Below, in pieces: positions 37,121 to 46,298 of a stretch of DNA of 64,000 nt (its first letter is position 1; each line of letters opens with the position of its first letter). The position numbers and the translations under genes are program-made. The notes under the pieces are model-generated. The model was not told the origin of the DNA. It made no database searches and saw nothing but the letters and a program-made list of their open reading frames with translations. The stretch comes from Jaminaea rosea. Lineage: Eukaryota > Basidiomycota > Exobasidiomycetes > Microstromatales. The stretch is taken from contig NW_020289988.1 in NCBI RefSeq assembly GCF_003144245.1, forward strand, positions 372,001-436,000, in the 5' to 3' direction.

Positions 37121-40100
37121 ATGAGCGGGCAGCATCCATACGCTCGCTTTGCCCCGCCATCAAGCAGTAGTTCTGCCTCTTCCTCGTCGTCCAACACTTG
37201 GGGTCGACCATCCTTCTCCCACTCTTCTACTTCATCTTTGCCTGGCGCACTGGGCATATCGTCCAGTCTAGATGGGCAACAGAAGCAGCCGCAGACGATC
37301 CCATTTGGCCTACCATCCGAAGCAGACATTGCTCGCGACAGGTCGCCCTCGAGATCTTCGCAGCATCAGCCACATGCAGGCTCGACGGCGGTAGGCGGGC
37401 CAGCCTTCTATACCTTGTCCTCAGATTCGTCCTCATCTTCCCTCCATGCACGATCATCCAATGCCTCTGGATATGGATCACAAAGAGGAATAGGAGGCCC
37501 ATCCGCCGGCTCGGGCGCTGGAGCAATGGGAATTGCGGGATCGAGTCAGCGCGACTTCCTCGTTCCCATTGGGTCGACGGGAGCGAGGCAGAAATTGAGC
37601 ATCCTTTCGCCTTCGCAGAGAAGAGTCGCCAGCAGTAGCGGATCAGCTGGCGCTGCTGGAGAGACAAGCACATCGAGTCAGTACAGCAGCCCGCTGAGAG
37701 GATCGAGTAGCGGTAGCGGCGCCGCTACTAGCGGCACCATGAGCGCCTCTTCATCAGCATCTTCACTTCCGAGCTCTTCGTCATACTCGATGCGACAGAC
37801 AGCTTCGCAGTCGCCTACCACGTCGATTGATAACCGCAGAGACATGCTCACACCAAGCAGCAGTGCTGGTAGCAATCGACTCAAGAGTGCGGGGAGCAAC
37901 GATTACACGGGCGACTCGTCCTATTCATCCACCTCAAATACCACGCCGCCCCGGCCAGCGAGGTCTGGGCAGCGTCAAGGGTCCATCTCCTCCCAAGCCT
38001 CCTCTTCGCAGAGCCACGCAACGAGCAGCAGCAGCGCAGCAAGACGTGACCTCGTCTACTCACCGCCGACCACTTCACCCACGCAAAGCCCGCCGTCGAG
38101 TCTGACCTACTCTTCAGGATCTATGGCAACCACGACGACGCCATATACTTCGCCTGCTCCTCACCCGTACGCTCCCTCTCCTGCGACGCGATCTCGCCCC
38201 TCTTTGCCGGAGGACTTCAGCGGGCGGCCCGACTGGAGTCGCTCAGATCCGCAACAAACCTCCTCGCGCGATGCCCCAAAATCAGAGTCACAGGACAACG
38301 GAGACGTCTTTGGCGGAAAAACTACGCCGACCCTTCGCAGTCGCGGCAGTGCCCTATCGAATGCTGGTGCCAAGCCTCGCTCCTCGCAATCATCCAACAG
38401 CAGCGCCCCCGTCACTCGCAATCGCTCTGTCACGCCGACGCAGGACAATCGTGCCGCTGGCATGGGACAGAGCTCCAGGTCGGCCGCAGATGCGGCTGCA
38501 GGGTTCCGTGGAGATGCGCAGGCTTCGCATTATAGGAGTGAGAGTGGGCCTGCTACTTCGCCATCGTCATGGAGCCGCTCTGCGAGATCAGAAGATCCGG
38601 GCATCGCCGCTACACAAACGTCCACCACGCCAGGCTCGACCTTCACGAGCTATGACACTCTCAACGAATCTGCGAAGAAGGAGAGTAGCGGTGGTATCAA
38701 AGGCCGTCTCGGTAAGATGCTAGGCTCCTCGAGCAAGAATTGCAGCAACAGCAGCATCAAAGCGAATAGCCACGCCCCGACAGCCAGCGACTATGGATCG
38801 AAGCCGAAGCAATACGTCTCGAGTGATTCACTGCGCAGCGGCATGGGGATGCGAAAGACGGAAAGCTCCAGCTCGATCAAGAGCATTGGAGGTAGTGGGC
38901 ACAGGATGGGGAGTAGTGCGTCGCAGAGCACGTCGTCGCCTGGTCCCGCCATCCTACCGGCTGGAGGAACGGGCAGTCCTGCATCTTCATGGCGTGGAGG
39001 GTCAACAGGACCAGTGCTGAGCAGTCGCTCACGCTCAAATACGGCCTCATCCGCAGCTGCGAGCACATACTCTGATCGTGGACCATCAAGCTCAAACGAG
39101 TCTCCGCACAAGACGTCCAGCTCTTCGCATCTGCGCTCGCCTTCTGATCGTTTTGATGGAGACCCAACAGTGTCGAGCGATCTAGCTGGTGGACGTCTGT
39201 CAAGAGGAACGAGTGCTGACCATCTCGGTGGGTCATCAACAGCCGCCACAGATCCCTACGATCGAGACGCCATCGGCAAACCTGCGTTCCAGAGCGGCGA
39301 CATTGACGTTGCCCCCGCCCTCAACCTCAATCTTCGTTCGACGGACTTCGGTGATCTGCAGTCGATGATGCCCGCATCGTACATGGGAACGAGGAGCGAC
39401 CTGCTCGCGCCAGTGAGCACAGCAACGGCGGCTTCAATGGACAAGAGCCTCCCTCCCACGCCCAATGCCGAGTCTCCTCGCACTTCGCAGACTATCGAGC
39501 GGCCCGCAGAAGTACAAGCTAGTACGACGCCGCAGAGCGCCGCGCCTGCTGAGCGTCGTCCATCTGTTGCAGGATCCGCTACATCTCGCGTAGCTCCGCA
39601 AGTGGAGGCAGTCATGGCACCGGCACGTCTGCAGTCGAGCAGCTCACAGCAAGCGGAAACGGCTGTCACCAGCGGTCAAGATCCTCGCATGTACATCCCT
39701 CCCGGCGCGCTCAGCTTCAACCGCAAGGGAATAGCAGTTCGGGACAAGCCCACCAACGGCGGCTACTTGGGCCTCCCCTCCGACACTGTCAATCAGAGCC
39801 GCTTCTCCTCTTCGACGAACGATGTCGATTCCCTGAAGAGCCCAGCCCCCGGGGCACTTAGCGGACCCACCACATCAGGCACGCGATTGAGCTTGCGCTC
39901 CCTCGAGAACTCGACACAGGATAGCCACGACTCGGACTCTGGCGCCTTGGCGAATGGGCGGTCTTCCTTCCCGCCCACAGACTCGGACATAGATCGTGGC
40001 TCCCTCCTCCCCTCCTCCGCCTGGTCCGAAGTGGAATCCGCTCTGTACCGCTTCAAGGAAGTCGCTTCCCCCTCCAGCTCGGCTTCACCCACGCAGGCTG

Positions 40101-42820
40101 CGATGGACAAGGGAGCGCTCATCCGTAACGTGCTCCTTCCCTTCCTCGCGTTGGAGGCAGAGACGCCCAACCTTGCCGTCACTGATGGGAAGTATCGTTC
40201 GGCCAAGACGAGACGCGGACTCTTCTTCGACTGGATTGCCAACCTTCTGATCGAGCTTCAACGCGTCCAGACTTCTGCGGACCGTGGTGCAATCTTGGAA
40301 AGTATTGCGTGCATCATCGAGTCGCGCAACTTGAGCCCACAGGCGCTCAAGGAGGATGGTATGGATGAGGCCAAGTTCGGTAGCACCTTTGGTCACATAT
40401 TGCTTTACGCTATCGGAGAGCTGAACAAGAAGGGCGTTTACCAGAATACGCTCATCTTCTCCGGCAGGCTGCTGGCGGTCGCCTTCTTCCGGGTCCCTGG
40501 GGTGGCGAGCAAACTGCTACGCGCATTACCCATCAATCGCTTTGCGCTTGAAAGGGTGGCGGCTGAGGCTGGCTGGGAAAGAGTGGTACCCACCCCCTTT
40601 GAGCTATTCAAGGAGAGCTTCCCGGAAACACTGAGGGAGTATTGCTTTTACGATGCGCGTTCCTACCTCAAGGTGCTCGACTCGCCCACAACAAGCAACG
40701 AGGACCGAGCTGGGCGCCAAGGTAACCCCGCGGACGGGGATGAGAGCGATGATGACGACCGCTTCCTCGTCCGTCAGCCGGAGGTGCAAGTCGAAATGAG
40801 CGGAAATTGGCTAAGACGCTGGCAGTCCGACGACTCGGAGCTCTTCTTCTCCTTCTGCCGATCCTACCATCGTCAGCTCGCTGGTCTTCTCACCTCCACG
40901 CAACGATTGCGCAAGATCTCGCCCCTCTTCTTCGGTGGGCCGGGCTACGCTCACCTGGCTACCTGCATCCACCTGAAGTGCTTGTCGCTGGTCAACCGCG
41001 ACATCCTGTCGGTCACGACGCTGAGCAGCCAGAAGACGTTTAATCCAGGCGAGACGGCCAACGTCCTCTCTGGCAGCACGGCAGGCAAGCCCCGTCACCT
41101 TGAAGCGGCCAATCGACGCTGCACGGCAATCATCGTGGACATTGTCCGCGCCCCATCTGGGAACAACCAGGTCTTCGTCCCCATGTTGGGTGTGCACATC
41201 AAGTGCCTTGTGAAACGCACCTCCCTCTACGACGTGCAGGGCGTCTTCTGCCTTTTGGACTGGCTAGACGGCGTGCTAGGTCACATGGATGCAGCAGAGC
41301 TCTCCATCGAGGGGCTAGTGGATATCAACTTCGTCATCACCACTTTGGGTTTGCTCCTGGAGAAGGCAGACCACGCCCTCGCCCTGATGCGTGCAATTGC
41401 CTTCTCCTACAGCAACTTCGCCGTTTTAATCAGCACCGCCTCCCACCGTAAACGCTTCTGCGAAGAAATCCTCCTCAACCCGCGTATCTTCCAAAAGCTC
41501 TTCCTCTCCTGGTCCTTTACCATCCGTGCCTACTTCCTGCACCTGCTCGTCTTCCGCCTTGCCCGCATCGGGGATTTCCCGCAAGCGCAAGGGGACGACG
41601 AGGTGGGTGGGGGAAATAAGACGGCGGTGGAGATCGCGAGGGTGTTCAATGTCAGACTGGACGAGATCAGGAAGAGACACGAAGAGTTGAGTCCTGTCAG
41701 TCCGGGGAGTGCAGATGATGAGGACGAAGGAGGGGCGGATGGAGACGATGCCAAGTCGACGACTAGTCGCAGGCCGCCTTCCTTTGTCAGTACAATTCGC
41801 CGCACCCCGTCGATCGTGAATGTGGATGTATCAAGCGGCGGGCATGGCAATGCGACTGGGGCCAGGGAGGGCGGTGGCGGCGGCGGTGGCGGAGCTGGCA
41901 TGACGAAAGCGGAGCGTGTGCTGGGCATTGGTGTGCCGGACCCTATCCTCGCTAACAACAAGGGGCGCAGCGCTTCAGGAGGACGACGCTTCGTCAGCAG
42001 CGAGGAAGACTCGTTCGGCGGGAATGGTGTGCGCGTGGCAGGTGGCAAGGGACAGTCGCGAGCGGCCAAGTGGCTCCGAGCTCTGGGAGGCAAGGGAGGC
42101 AAGAAGGGTGGCGGGAGCAGCATGGACTCCCCATCCGGTTCATCGACGTCCAGCTTCGGCGGAAGCTACGACAGTCCGCAGATCTCCAATCGGCCACGCT
42201 TTAAGCAGATGGCATCGCTCTCGGAGATGGACTTCAGCGACGATGATGACGAAGAGGGCGAGATGGGGGATGAAGACGACAACGACGATGACGATGCAGA
42301 CTTGGATTCGCCTGACATCCCGCCAAACCCGCAAGCCCACAATGCTGTCCTTGACCCTTCCGCCCCCGCCTCCGGCTCCTCGGGCATCGACCCCACGCTG
42401 CACGGAGACAACATCGCGATGGATACGACGTTCGACCTCCAATCAGGCCAGAGTGTCGTACCCGCGACAGGCGCTGCTCCTTCCTCGACCCTCGGCGCAG
42501 GTGGATCGGCCACCTCTTCCCCACCGCGGATGCCTCGTGCCTTCTCGAAGCGCACCTCAATCCTGCCCGGCCCAGCTTACGATCTCGTTGAACACGATGA
42601 GGAGCAGCGTGGCAAGATCCAGGCTGATCAAGCCAAGGTGATGACGGCGCAGCGCAATGGGTACGCTCAATCGCAGCACGTCTACGCCACGCAAGGGTTG
42701 AGGGAATGGGAGGCGGTGCTTGCGGAGCACGACGAGTTTTTCGCTACCATGGCTGATGGGAACGGGCCGCCGGCTGTCCCGAGACTGCCGGTGCAGTGGC
42801 CGGCTATGTGGTCAGATTGA
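37121..42820 (+). CDS. Giant Ser-rich protein with probable DUF1765 domain
   Basis: Function unknown; 1,899 aa in one exon. Residues 1 to about 960 are extremely Ser/Thr/Pro-rich and disordered. An ordered helical region of about 1027-1487 carries GLFFDWIANLLIELQ, SGRLLAVAFFRVPGVASKLL, LREYCFYDARSYLKVL, a WLRRWQSDDSELFFSFCRSYH block, then RFCEEILLNPRIFQKLFLSWSFTIRAYFLHLLVFRL. This resembles the fungal DUF1765 family, recalled from its wording and not searched. The C-terminal quarter is again disordered, with Gly-rich runs, an acidic DDDDEEGEMGDEDDNDDDDAD stretch and a conserved-looking end (LREWEAVLAEHDEFFATMADG). No membrane segment or catalytic motif was seen. It is divergent from GPHR. Confidence 0.72.
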   Translation: MSGQHPYARFAPPSSSSSASSSSSNTWGRPSFSHSSTSSLPGALGISSSLDGQQKQPQTIPFGLPSEADIARDRSPSRSSQHQPHAGSTAVGGPAFYTLSSDSSSSSLHARSSNASGYGSQRGIGGPSAGSGAGAMGIAGSSQRDFLVPIGSTGARQKLSILSPSQRRVASSSGSAGAAGETSTSSQYSSPLRGSSSGSGAATSGTMSASSSASSLPSSSSYSMRQTASQSPTTSIDNRRDMLTPSSSAGSNRLKSAGSNDYTGDSSYSSTSNTTPPRPARSGQRQGSISSQASSSQSHATSSSSAARRDLVYSPPTTSPTQSPPSSLTYSSGSMATTTTPYTSPAPHPYAPSPATRSRPSLPEDFSGRPDWSRSDPQQTSSRDAPKSESQDNGDVFGGKTTPTLRSRGSALSNAGAKPRSSQSSNSSAPVTRNRSVTPTQDNRAAGMGQSSRSAADAAAGFRGDAQASHYRSESGPATSPSSWSRSARSEDPGIAATQTSTTPGSTFTSYDTLNESAKKESSGGIKGRLGKMLGSSSKNCSNSSIKANSHAPTASDYGSKPKQYVSSDSLRSGMGMRKTESSSSIKSIGGSGHRMGSSASQSTSSPGPAILPAGGTGSPASSWRGGSTGPVLSSRSRSNTASSAAASTYSDRGPSSSNESPHKTSSSSHLRSPSDRFDGDPTVSSDLAGGRLSRGTSADHLGGSSTAATDPYDRDAIGKPAFQSGDIDVAPALNLNLRSTDFGDLQSMMPASYMGTRSDLLAPVSTATAASMDKSLPPTPNAESPRTSQTIERPAEVQASTTPQSAAPAERRPSVAGSATSRVAPQVEAVMAPARLQSSSSQQAETAVTSGQDPRMYIPPGALSFNRKGIAVRDKPTNGGYLGLPSDTVNQSRFSSSTNDVDSLKSPAPGALSGPTTSGTRLSLRSLENSTQDSHDSDSGALANGRSSFPPTDSDIDRGSLLPSSAWSEVESALYRFKEVASPSSSASPTQAAMDKGALIRNVLLPFLALEAETPNLAVTDGKYRSAKTRRGLFFDWIANLLIELQRVQTSADRGAILESIACIIESRNLSPQALKEDGMDEAKFGSTFGHILLYAIGELNKKGVYQNTLIFSGRLLAVAFFRVPGVASKLLRALPINRFALERVAAEAGWERVVPTPFELFKESFPETLREYCFYDARSYLKVLDSPTTSNEDRAGRQGNPADGDESDDDDRFLVRQPEVQVEMSGNWLRRWQSDDSELFFSFCRSYHRQLAGLLTSTQRLRKISPLFFGGPGYAHLATCIHLKCLSLVNRDILSVTTLSSQKTFNPGETANVLSGSTAGKPRHLEAANRRCTAIIVDIVRAPSGNNQVFVPMLGVHIKCLVKRTSLYDVQGVFCLLDWLDGVLGHMDAAELSIEGLVDINFVITTLGLLLEKADHALALMRAIAFSYSNFAVLISTASHRKRFCEEILLNPRIFQKLFLSWSFTIRAYFLHLLVFRLARIGDFPQAQGDDEVGGGNKTAVEIARVFNVRLDEIRKRHEELSPVSPGSADDEDEGGADGDDAKSTTSRRPPSFVSTIRRTPSIVNVDVSSGGHGNATGAREGGGGGGGGAGMTKAERVLGIGVPDPILANNKGRSASGGRRFVSSEEDSFGGNGVRVAGGKGQSRAAKWLRALGGKGGKKGGGSSMDSPSGSSTSSFGGSYDSPQISNRPRFKQMASLSEMDFSDDDDEEGEMGDEDDNDDDDADLDSPDIPPNPQAHNAVLDPSAPASGSSGIDPTLHGDNIAMDTTFDLQSGQSVVPATGAAPSSTLGAGGSATSSPPRMPRAFSKRTSILPGPAYDLVEHDEEQRGKIQADQAKVMTAQRNGYAQSQHVYATQGLREWEAVLAEHDEFFATMADGNGPPAVPRLPVQWPAMWSD

Positions 42821-42968
42821 GGTGGGTTGATGAGAAGGGGTAATGTGGAGATATGGGGGTTGAAGCTGTACATTAGGCAAGGGGATGTCTGGGCGCGGTC
42901 ACACTTCACTTCTATCCATGTGCATTTATCGTCCTCAATTTCATACCCATCTTGCCCTCGTTACCTAG

Positions 42969-43766
42969 CTACCAAGGCTTGATCCTCTCCCACCATCCGA
43001 CACATCTCACCCACCTTCTCATCCCCTCATACCTGATTGCAGGCCCCAGATCCGCCCTCGTCATCCTCCACAATCGCTCATTGTATGCCCGGTACCTCTT
43101 AGCGTTGGCATCGAGCCAGGCGGAGTAGAACGGAGCAAGTAGAACGGCCTCATCTCCACCCGTTCCTGTGCCTTCAGGCTGATGCTGCTTCCTATAGGCA
43201 TCGAGAGCCGCAGTGTATCGTCGATTGTTGTCTGACCAGAAGCGTTGTGAGAACTTATCGGATCGTGAGCGGAGGAGGTGGTGGGTGAGCTCGAGGGACT
43301 CGAGGCGTGAGAGGAGGGAAAGATAGTAAGGAGATGGTGGTCGAAGAGCTCGTGACCGGGAGGAGGATATTGATGAAGGGAGGGAGGATGAAGCAGTGGG
43401 CGTGGTCGTGAATTCGGACGTCGAGTATGGGTGGTGGACTTCCTGTCTTGCAAGCTGCGGCGCGTGGTTGCTCGTCGAGGCTGCTTGTTGGGTTGAAGAG
43501 CTCTCGGCTTCGACAGCAGTGAAGGCGCTACCGTAGATGACGGGACGCAAGTTGCTGACTGGATCTGGTGGGCCTACCAGGTCTGCCCCGGGTCGTGAAG
43601 AGAGGGTGCGAGGGGCACGCTTTCTCCTCGGCGGGGGAGGTGCTGCCTGTGATGAGGATAATGAGGGCGAAGAGGACGATGATGCAGTGGTGTACGCTCG
43701 CATCGAGTATGCTATTGATGACGAGGAGGAAGGCATCAGCCTTGCACTGGAGCGAAATGAGGTCAT
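42969..43766 (-). CDS. COA8: Cytochrome c oxidase assembly factor COA8 (APOPT1 family)
   Basis: Mitochondrial protein that protects complex IV assembly from oxidative damage. One exon, 265 aa. The N-terminus (MTSFRSSARLMPSSSSSIAYSMRAYTT) is a plausible presequence. The family signature DLVGPPDPVSNLRPVIYG at about 62-79 matches the DWIGPPD..SNLRPV of animals. The C-terminal part has FSQRFWSDNNRRYTAAL, APFYSAWLDANAKRYRAYNERLWRM and a Trp-rich end WVRCVGWWERIKPW. Between them is a Ser/Thr-rich insertion not found in human COA8 (206 aa). It is convergent with the DUF1765 gene, with about 150 bp between stops. Confidence 0.84.
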   Translation of the reverse strand: MTSFRSSARLMPSSSSSIAYSMRAYTTASSSSSPSLSSSQAAPPPPRRKRAPRTLSSRPGADLVGPPDPVSNLRPVIYGSAFTAVEAESSSTQQAASTSNHAPQLARQEVHHPYSTSEFTTTPTASSSLPSSISSSRSRALRPPSPYYLSLLSRLESLELTHHLLRSRSDKFSQRFWSDNNRRYTAALDAYRKQHQPEGTGTGGDEAVLLAPFYSAWLDANAKRYRAYNERLWRMTRADLGPAIRYEGMRRWVRCVGWWERIKPW

Positions 43767-43948
43767 GATGGCAGGAGTGATGGGAAGGAAGAGATTTCAA
43801 AGATTGAGCGAGCGACGGACGGACAGACGAGCCAAGCCAGGGCGGGAGTGAGCCGAGGGCGGAACTGGCTCACGCACGACTTGAACAAGCTTGAATTCAA
43901 TTTCGCATTGACCTCCATCTTAACCTCTAATCCTCACGCAGCGCCATC

Positions 43949-44726
43949 ATGTCCTGCTCTCACGAACATCACGGCCACGGCCACGACGGGCATGGCCATT
44001 CCCACGATGACGACTCTCATCTCCTACCAGACGAGTCCCCCTCCGACCTCCTCTTCAACTGCATCGATCTCCCCCAAGTCTCATCCCTCAATACCGACTC
44101 CTCCACCTCTGCCAATTCAGTCATCAAGCCCTGGCACATGCGACTCGATGAGGCCCAGTCACTGAGCAGCGATGCAGACGACCAGCTCGTGCTTCGTATC
44201 CCCTTCTCCGGTGCCTGCAAGCTCAAGAGTCTACTTCTCAAGACAGGGCCAGGGGGTGAGACACCCACCAGCATAGCCCTCTTCGTGAATGCGGACCCAC
44301 CCTTGGACTTTGGCGATGATTTGGATGCGAGGGCTGAGATGAAGGTTGGGAGCAAGGGAGCGCCGAGTCAGGTGCTAGAGCAAGTGGCCGAAACGAGGGA
44401 CGTGGTTGAGTATCCGCTTAGAGTGGCAAGGTTCAGTAGTGTGAGGGATTTGACGCTCTTTGTGAGGGGAAGTGTTGGCGGAGACAAGAGTACCATCTTC
44501 TGTGAGTAGGAGGGGAAGGGACTATGACTGGCTTGATGGAGCTGACGAGCGAGTCGCTCCTCCCCGACTTCCCTCGTTGCCTTGCTCAGACGTCGGTCTA
44601 CGAGGCGAGAGCACCAACTACACCCGCGAAGCCCCGTCCAACCTCATCTATGAAGCGACCCCGCAGCTCAAGGACCACAAGAAGGTCCCTGGCACCGAAT
44701 CTGGAGCCAACCAGCTTGGCCAATAA
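43949..44726 (+). CDS. PITH-domain protein (PITHD1-like)
   Basis: PITH is the domain found at the C-terminus of thioredoxin-like TXNL1, which binds the 26S proteasome. Exons 43949-44501 and 44590-44726 give 229 aa. It begins MSCSHEHHGHGHDGHGHSHDDD, the His-rich start seen in stand-alone PITH proteins and a possible metal-binding tail. The domain follows: LLFNCIDLPQVSSLN, ADDQLVLRIPFSGACKLKSLLLKTGP, the TSIALFVN strand, VEYPLRVARFSSVRDLTLFVRG, and YVGLRGES after the splice. No thioredoxin domain precedes it, so it matches PITHD1 rather than TXNL1. Confidence 0.88.
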
Positions 44727-44799
44727 ACTCTCACGACCGCCCTGACGAATCTGTATCATCTTTCATCTATTGTACAGCATCTGAGGCCCTCAAACCGCT

Positions 44800-45753
44800 T
44801 CATCTCCCCTGCTTGTCTCGCCTCCTCTCCTCGACCAGCTCGCTCAACACCTGCGCCACTCTGATGACACAGTCGTGCACCATCGCCTTCTGTCGGCCAA
44901 CCTCGCTCAGTGAGGCGTATAGGGGGGAGGAGAAGAAGCGGTCGGGGTGGAAGACGAGGAGGGCTGTACGAAGCAGGTCTTTGGGTGGAGAAGAATCTTC
45001 TTCGTCACCCGCTGTGGTGTCATGTTTCCGCCGCTTCGCCTCCTTCTTTTGTCGACGAGCCAACCAGTCCGGGTAGCCTTCCGGAGCCCCCTCTGGCCCG
45101 CCTACAAGGAAGGACGCTATGCTCTCCTTGTCTAGGCGTAGTGGCTGGTCGTCCCTCGGTGGTCGCACAGGCCAGGCGATGTCGCTGAAGTAGGTTGAGC
45201 CCTCCTTCTTGTCTGATCGCTTTGCCTCTGCCCATCGACGAGCCCATTGCTTGCGCTCCTCGAGCAGGTTGTGGTATTCTTCACATTCGGCTTTCGTCCT
45301 GCGGCGTTCCGCCTTGGCCTTGCGCCTTTGAGCTCGTTCGCTGGCCTCATCTTGAGCTCGGCGCTTCTCTGCCTTGATGCGATCTTCTTGACGACGGCTC
45401 ATCCTCGGCGTGCTTCGATCATCATCATCGCCTCTTCCTCGCTTACGGCGCCGACTCTCCATGCCCTCGCGCAGCCACTCGGCATACTCTTCGTCGCCCA
45501 TCCTCTCAGGCGCTCGGCCATCTAATTCTCCCGCTTGCTGCCATCGACGAGGCAGCGCCGAAGAGCCACCGTCGTGTAGGTAGGCACTACGCGTCGTCCC
45601 ATCAATGTCGTCCTCTTGTCCCAAGTCGTGCAGCTTCTCGCGCCAGTATGCCTCGTCGTGGGCGGTATCTAGGGAGGCGGCATTGCGCTCTGATGTGTCC
45701 AGCACGTTATCATTGTTGTAGTCCTCATCGTATGTGGACCAACCAGGGGCCAT
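44800..45753 (-). CDS. NFKBIL1-like protein with J-like C-terminal motif
   Basis: 317 aa from the first in-frame ATG (45753); the frame is open upstream, but only through a TTG codon. The centre is a very basic, helical, coiled-coil stretch (RMSRRQEDRIKAEKRRAQDEASERAQRRKAKAERRR). The C-terminus LRTALLVFHPDRFFSSPLYASLSEVGRQKAMVHDCVIRVAQVLSEL matches the HPDRF-containing end of NF-kappa-B inhibitor-like 1 proteins, a degenerate J-domain (HPD) helix pair implicated in pre-mRNA processing in plants and animals. Ankyrin repeats of animal NFKBIL1 are absent, as in fungal versions. Assignment rests mainly on the C-terminal block. Confidence 0.65.
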   Translation of the reverse strand: MAPGWSTYDEDYNNDNVLDTSERNAASLDTAHDEAYWREKLHDLGQEDDIDGTTRSAYLHDGGSSALPRRWQQAGELDGRAPERMGDEEYAEWLREGMESRRRKRGRGDDDDRSTPRMSRRQEDRIKAEKRRAQDEASERAQRRKAKAERRRTKAECEEYHNLLEERKQWARRWAEAKRSDKKEGSTYFSDIAWPVRPPRDDQPLRLDKESIASFLVGGPEGAPEGYPDWLARRQKKEAKRRKHDTTAGDEEDSSPPKDLLRTALLVFHPDRFFSSPLYASLSEVGRQKAMVHDCVIRVAQVLSELVEERRRDKQGR

Positions 45754-46298
45754 CCCAGACCTCCAGGTCGAAAACGATGGTGCGCGGATGGAAGTTGAAG
45801 GAGAGTCGTGAGTAGGGACGTGTGGTTGTGCGGATGGGAAATGGAGCGGAATCGCAGCCCGTTCCTCGAGTCTCAAATTTCAGGTGTCCCGTGCGTCCCT
45901 CAAATGTGTCGATTTTGGCTGCGAGACGGCTTGGCTGAGCGCCGACTCGCAGCCAGGGCAGTGGAGGACAGTCAAGCTGTGCTGCTGCCGCCTCGCGATG
46001 AGGCCTTGGATCCGAGACGAGACCCAAGCCGTCATTCATCATCCAATCGGCTTGCCCCTGGGATGGAGCGGGAGGCAGGAGCGGTTCCTTTCTCTCTTCT
46101 CTTCACCATCACAGCTCACCATTTATCGAAGCGCAGCAGCATATCATCGCTGTTGACATCAAGGAGAGGAAGTAGGCTAGCAGACGTTGCGCAGCAACTA
46201 GCTCCTAGGGGCTCGAGCTCGCACTCGTAACCCTCTCGTCCTCCCGTGAAGCGACCCACCCCAGCGTCGAGCTCAACGCATAGCATCGAGCCGGCAAT
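45754..46298. other. Divergent promoter between NFKBIL1-like and RING genes
   Basis: A 545-bp region with no recognisable gene. The frames present are short and mutually overlapping. Confidence 0.5.
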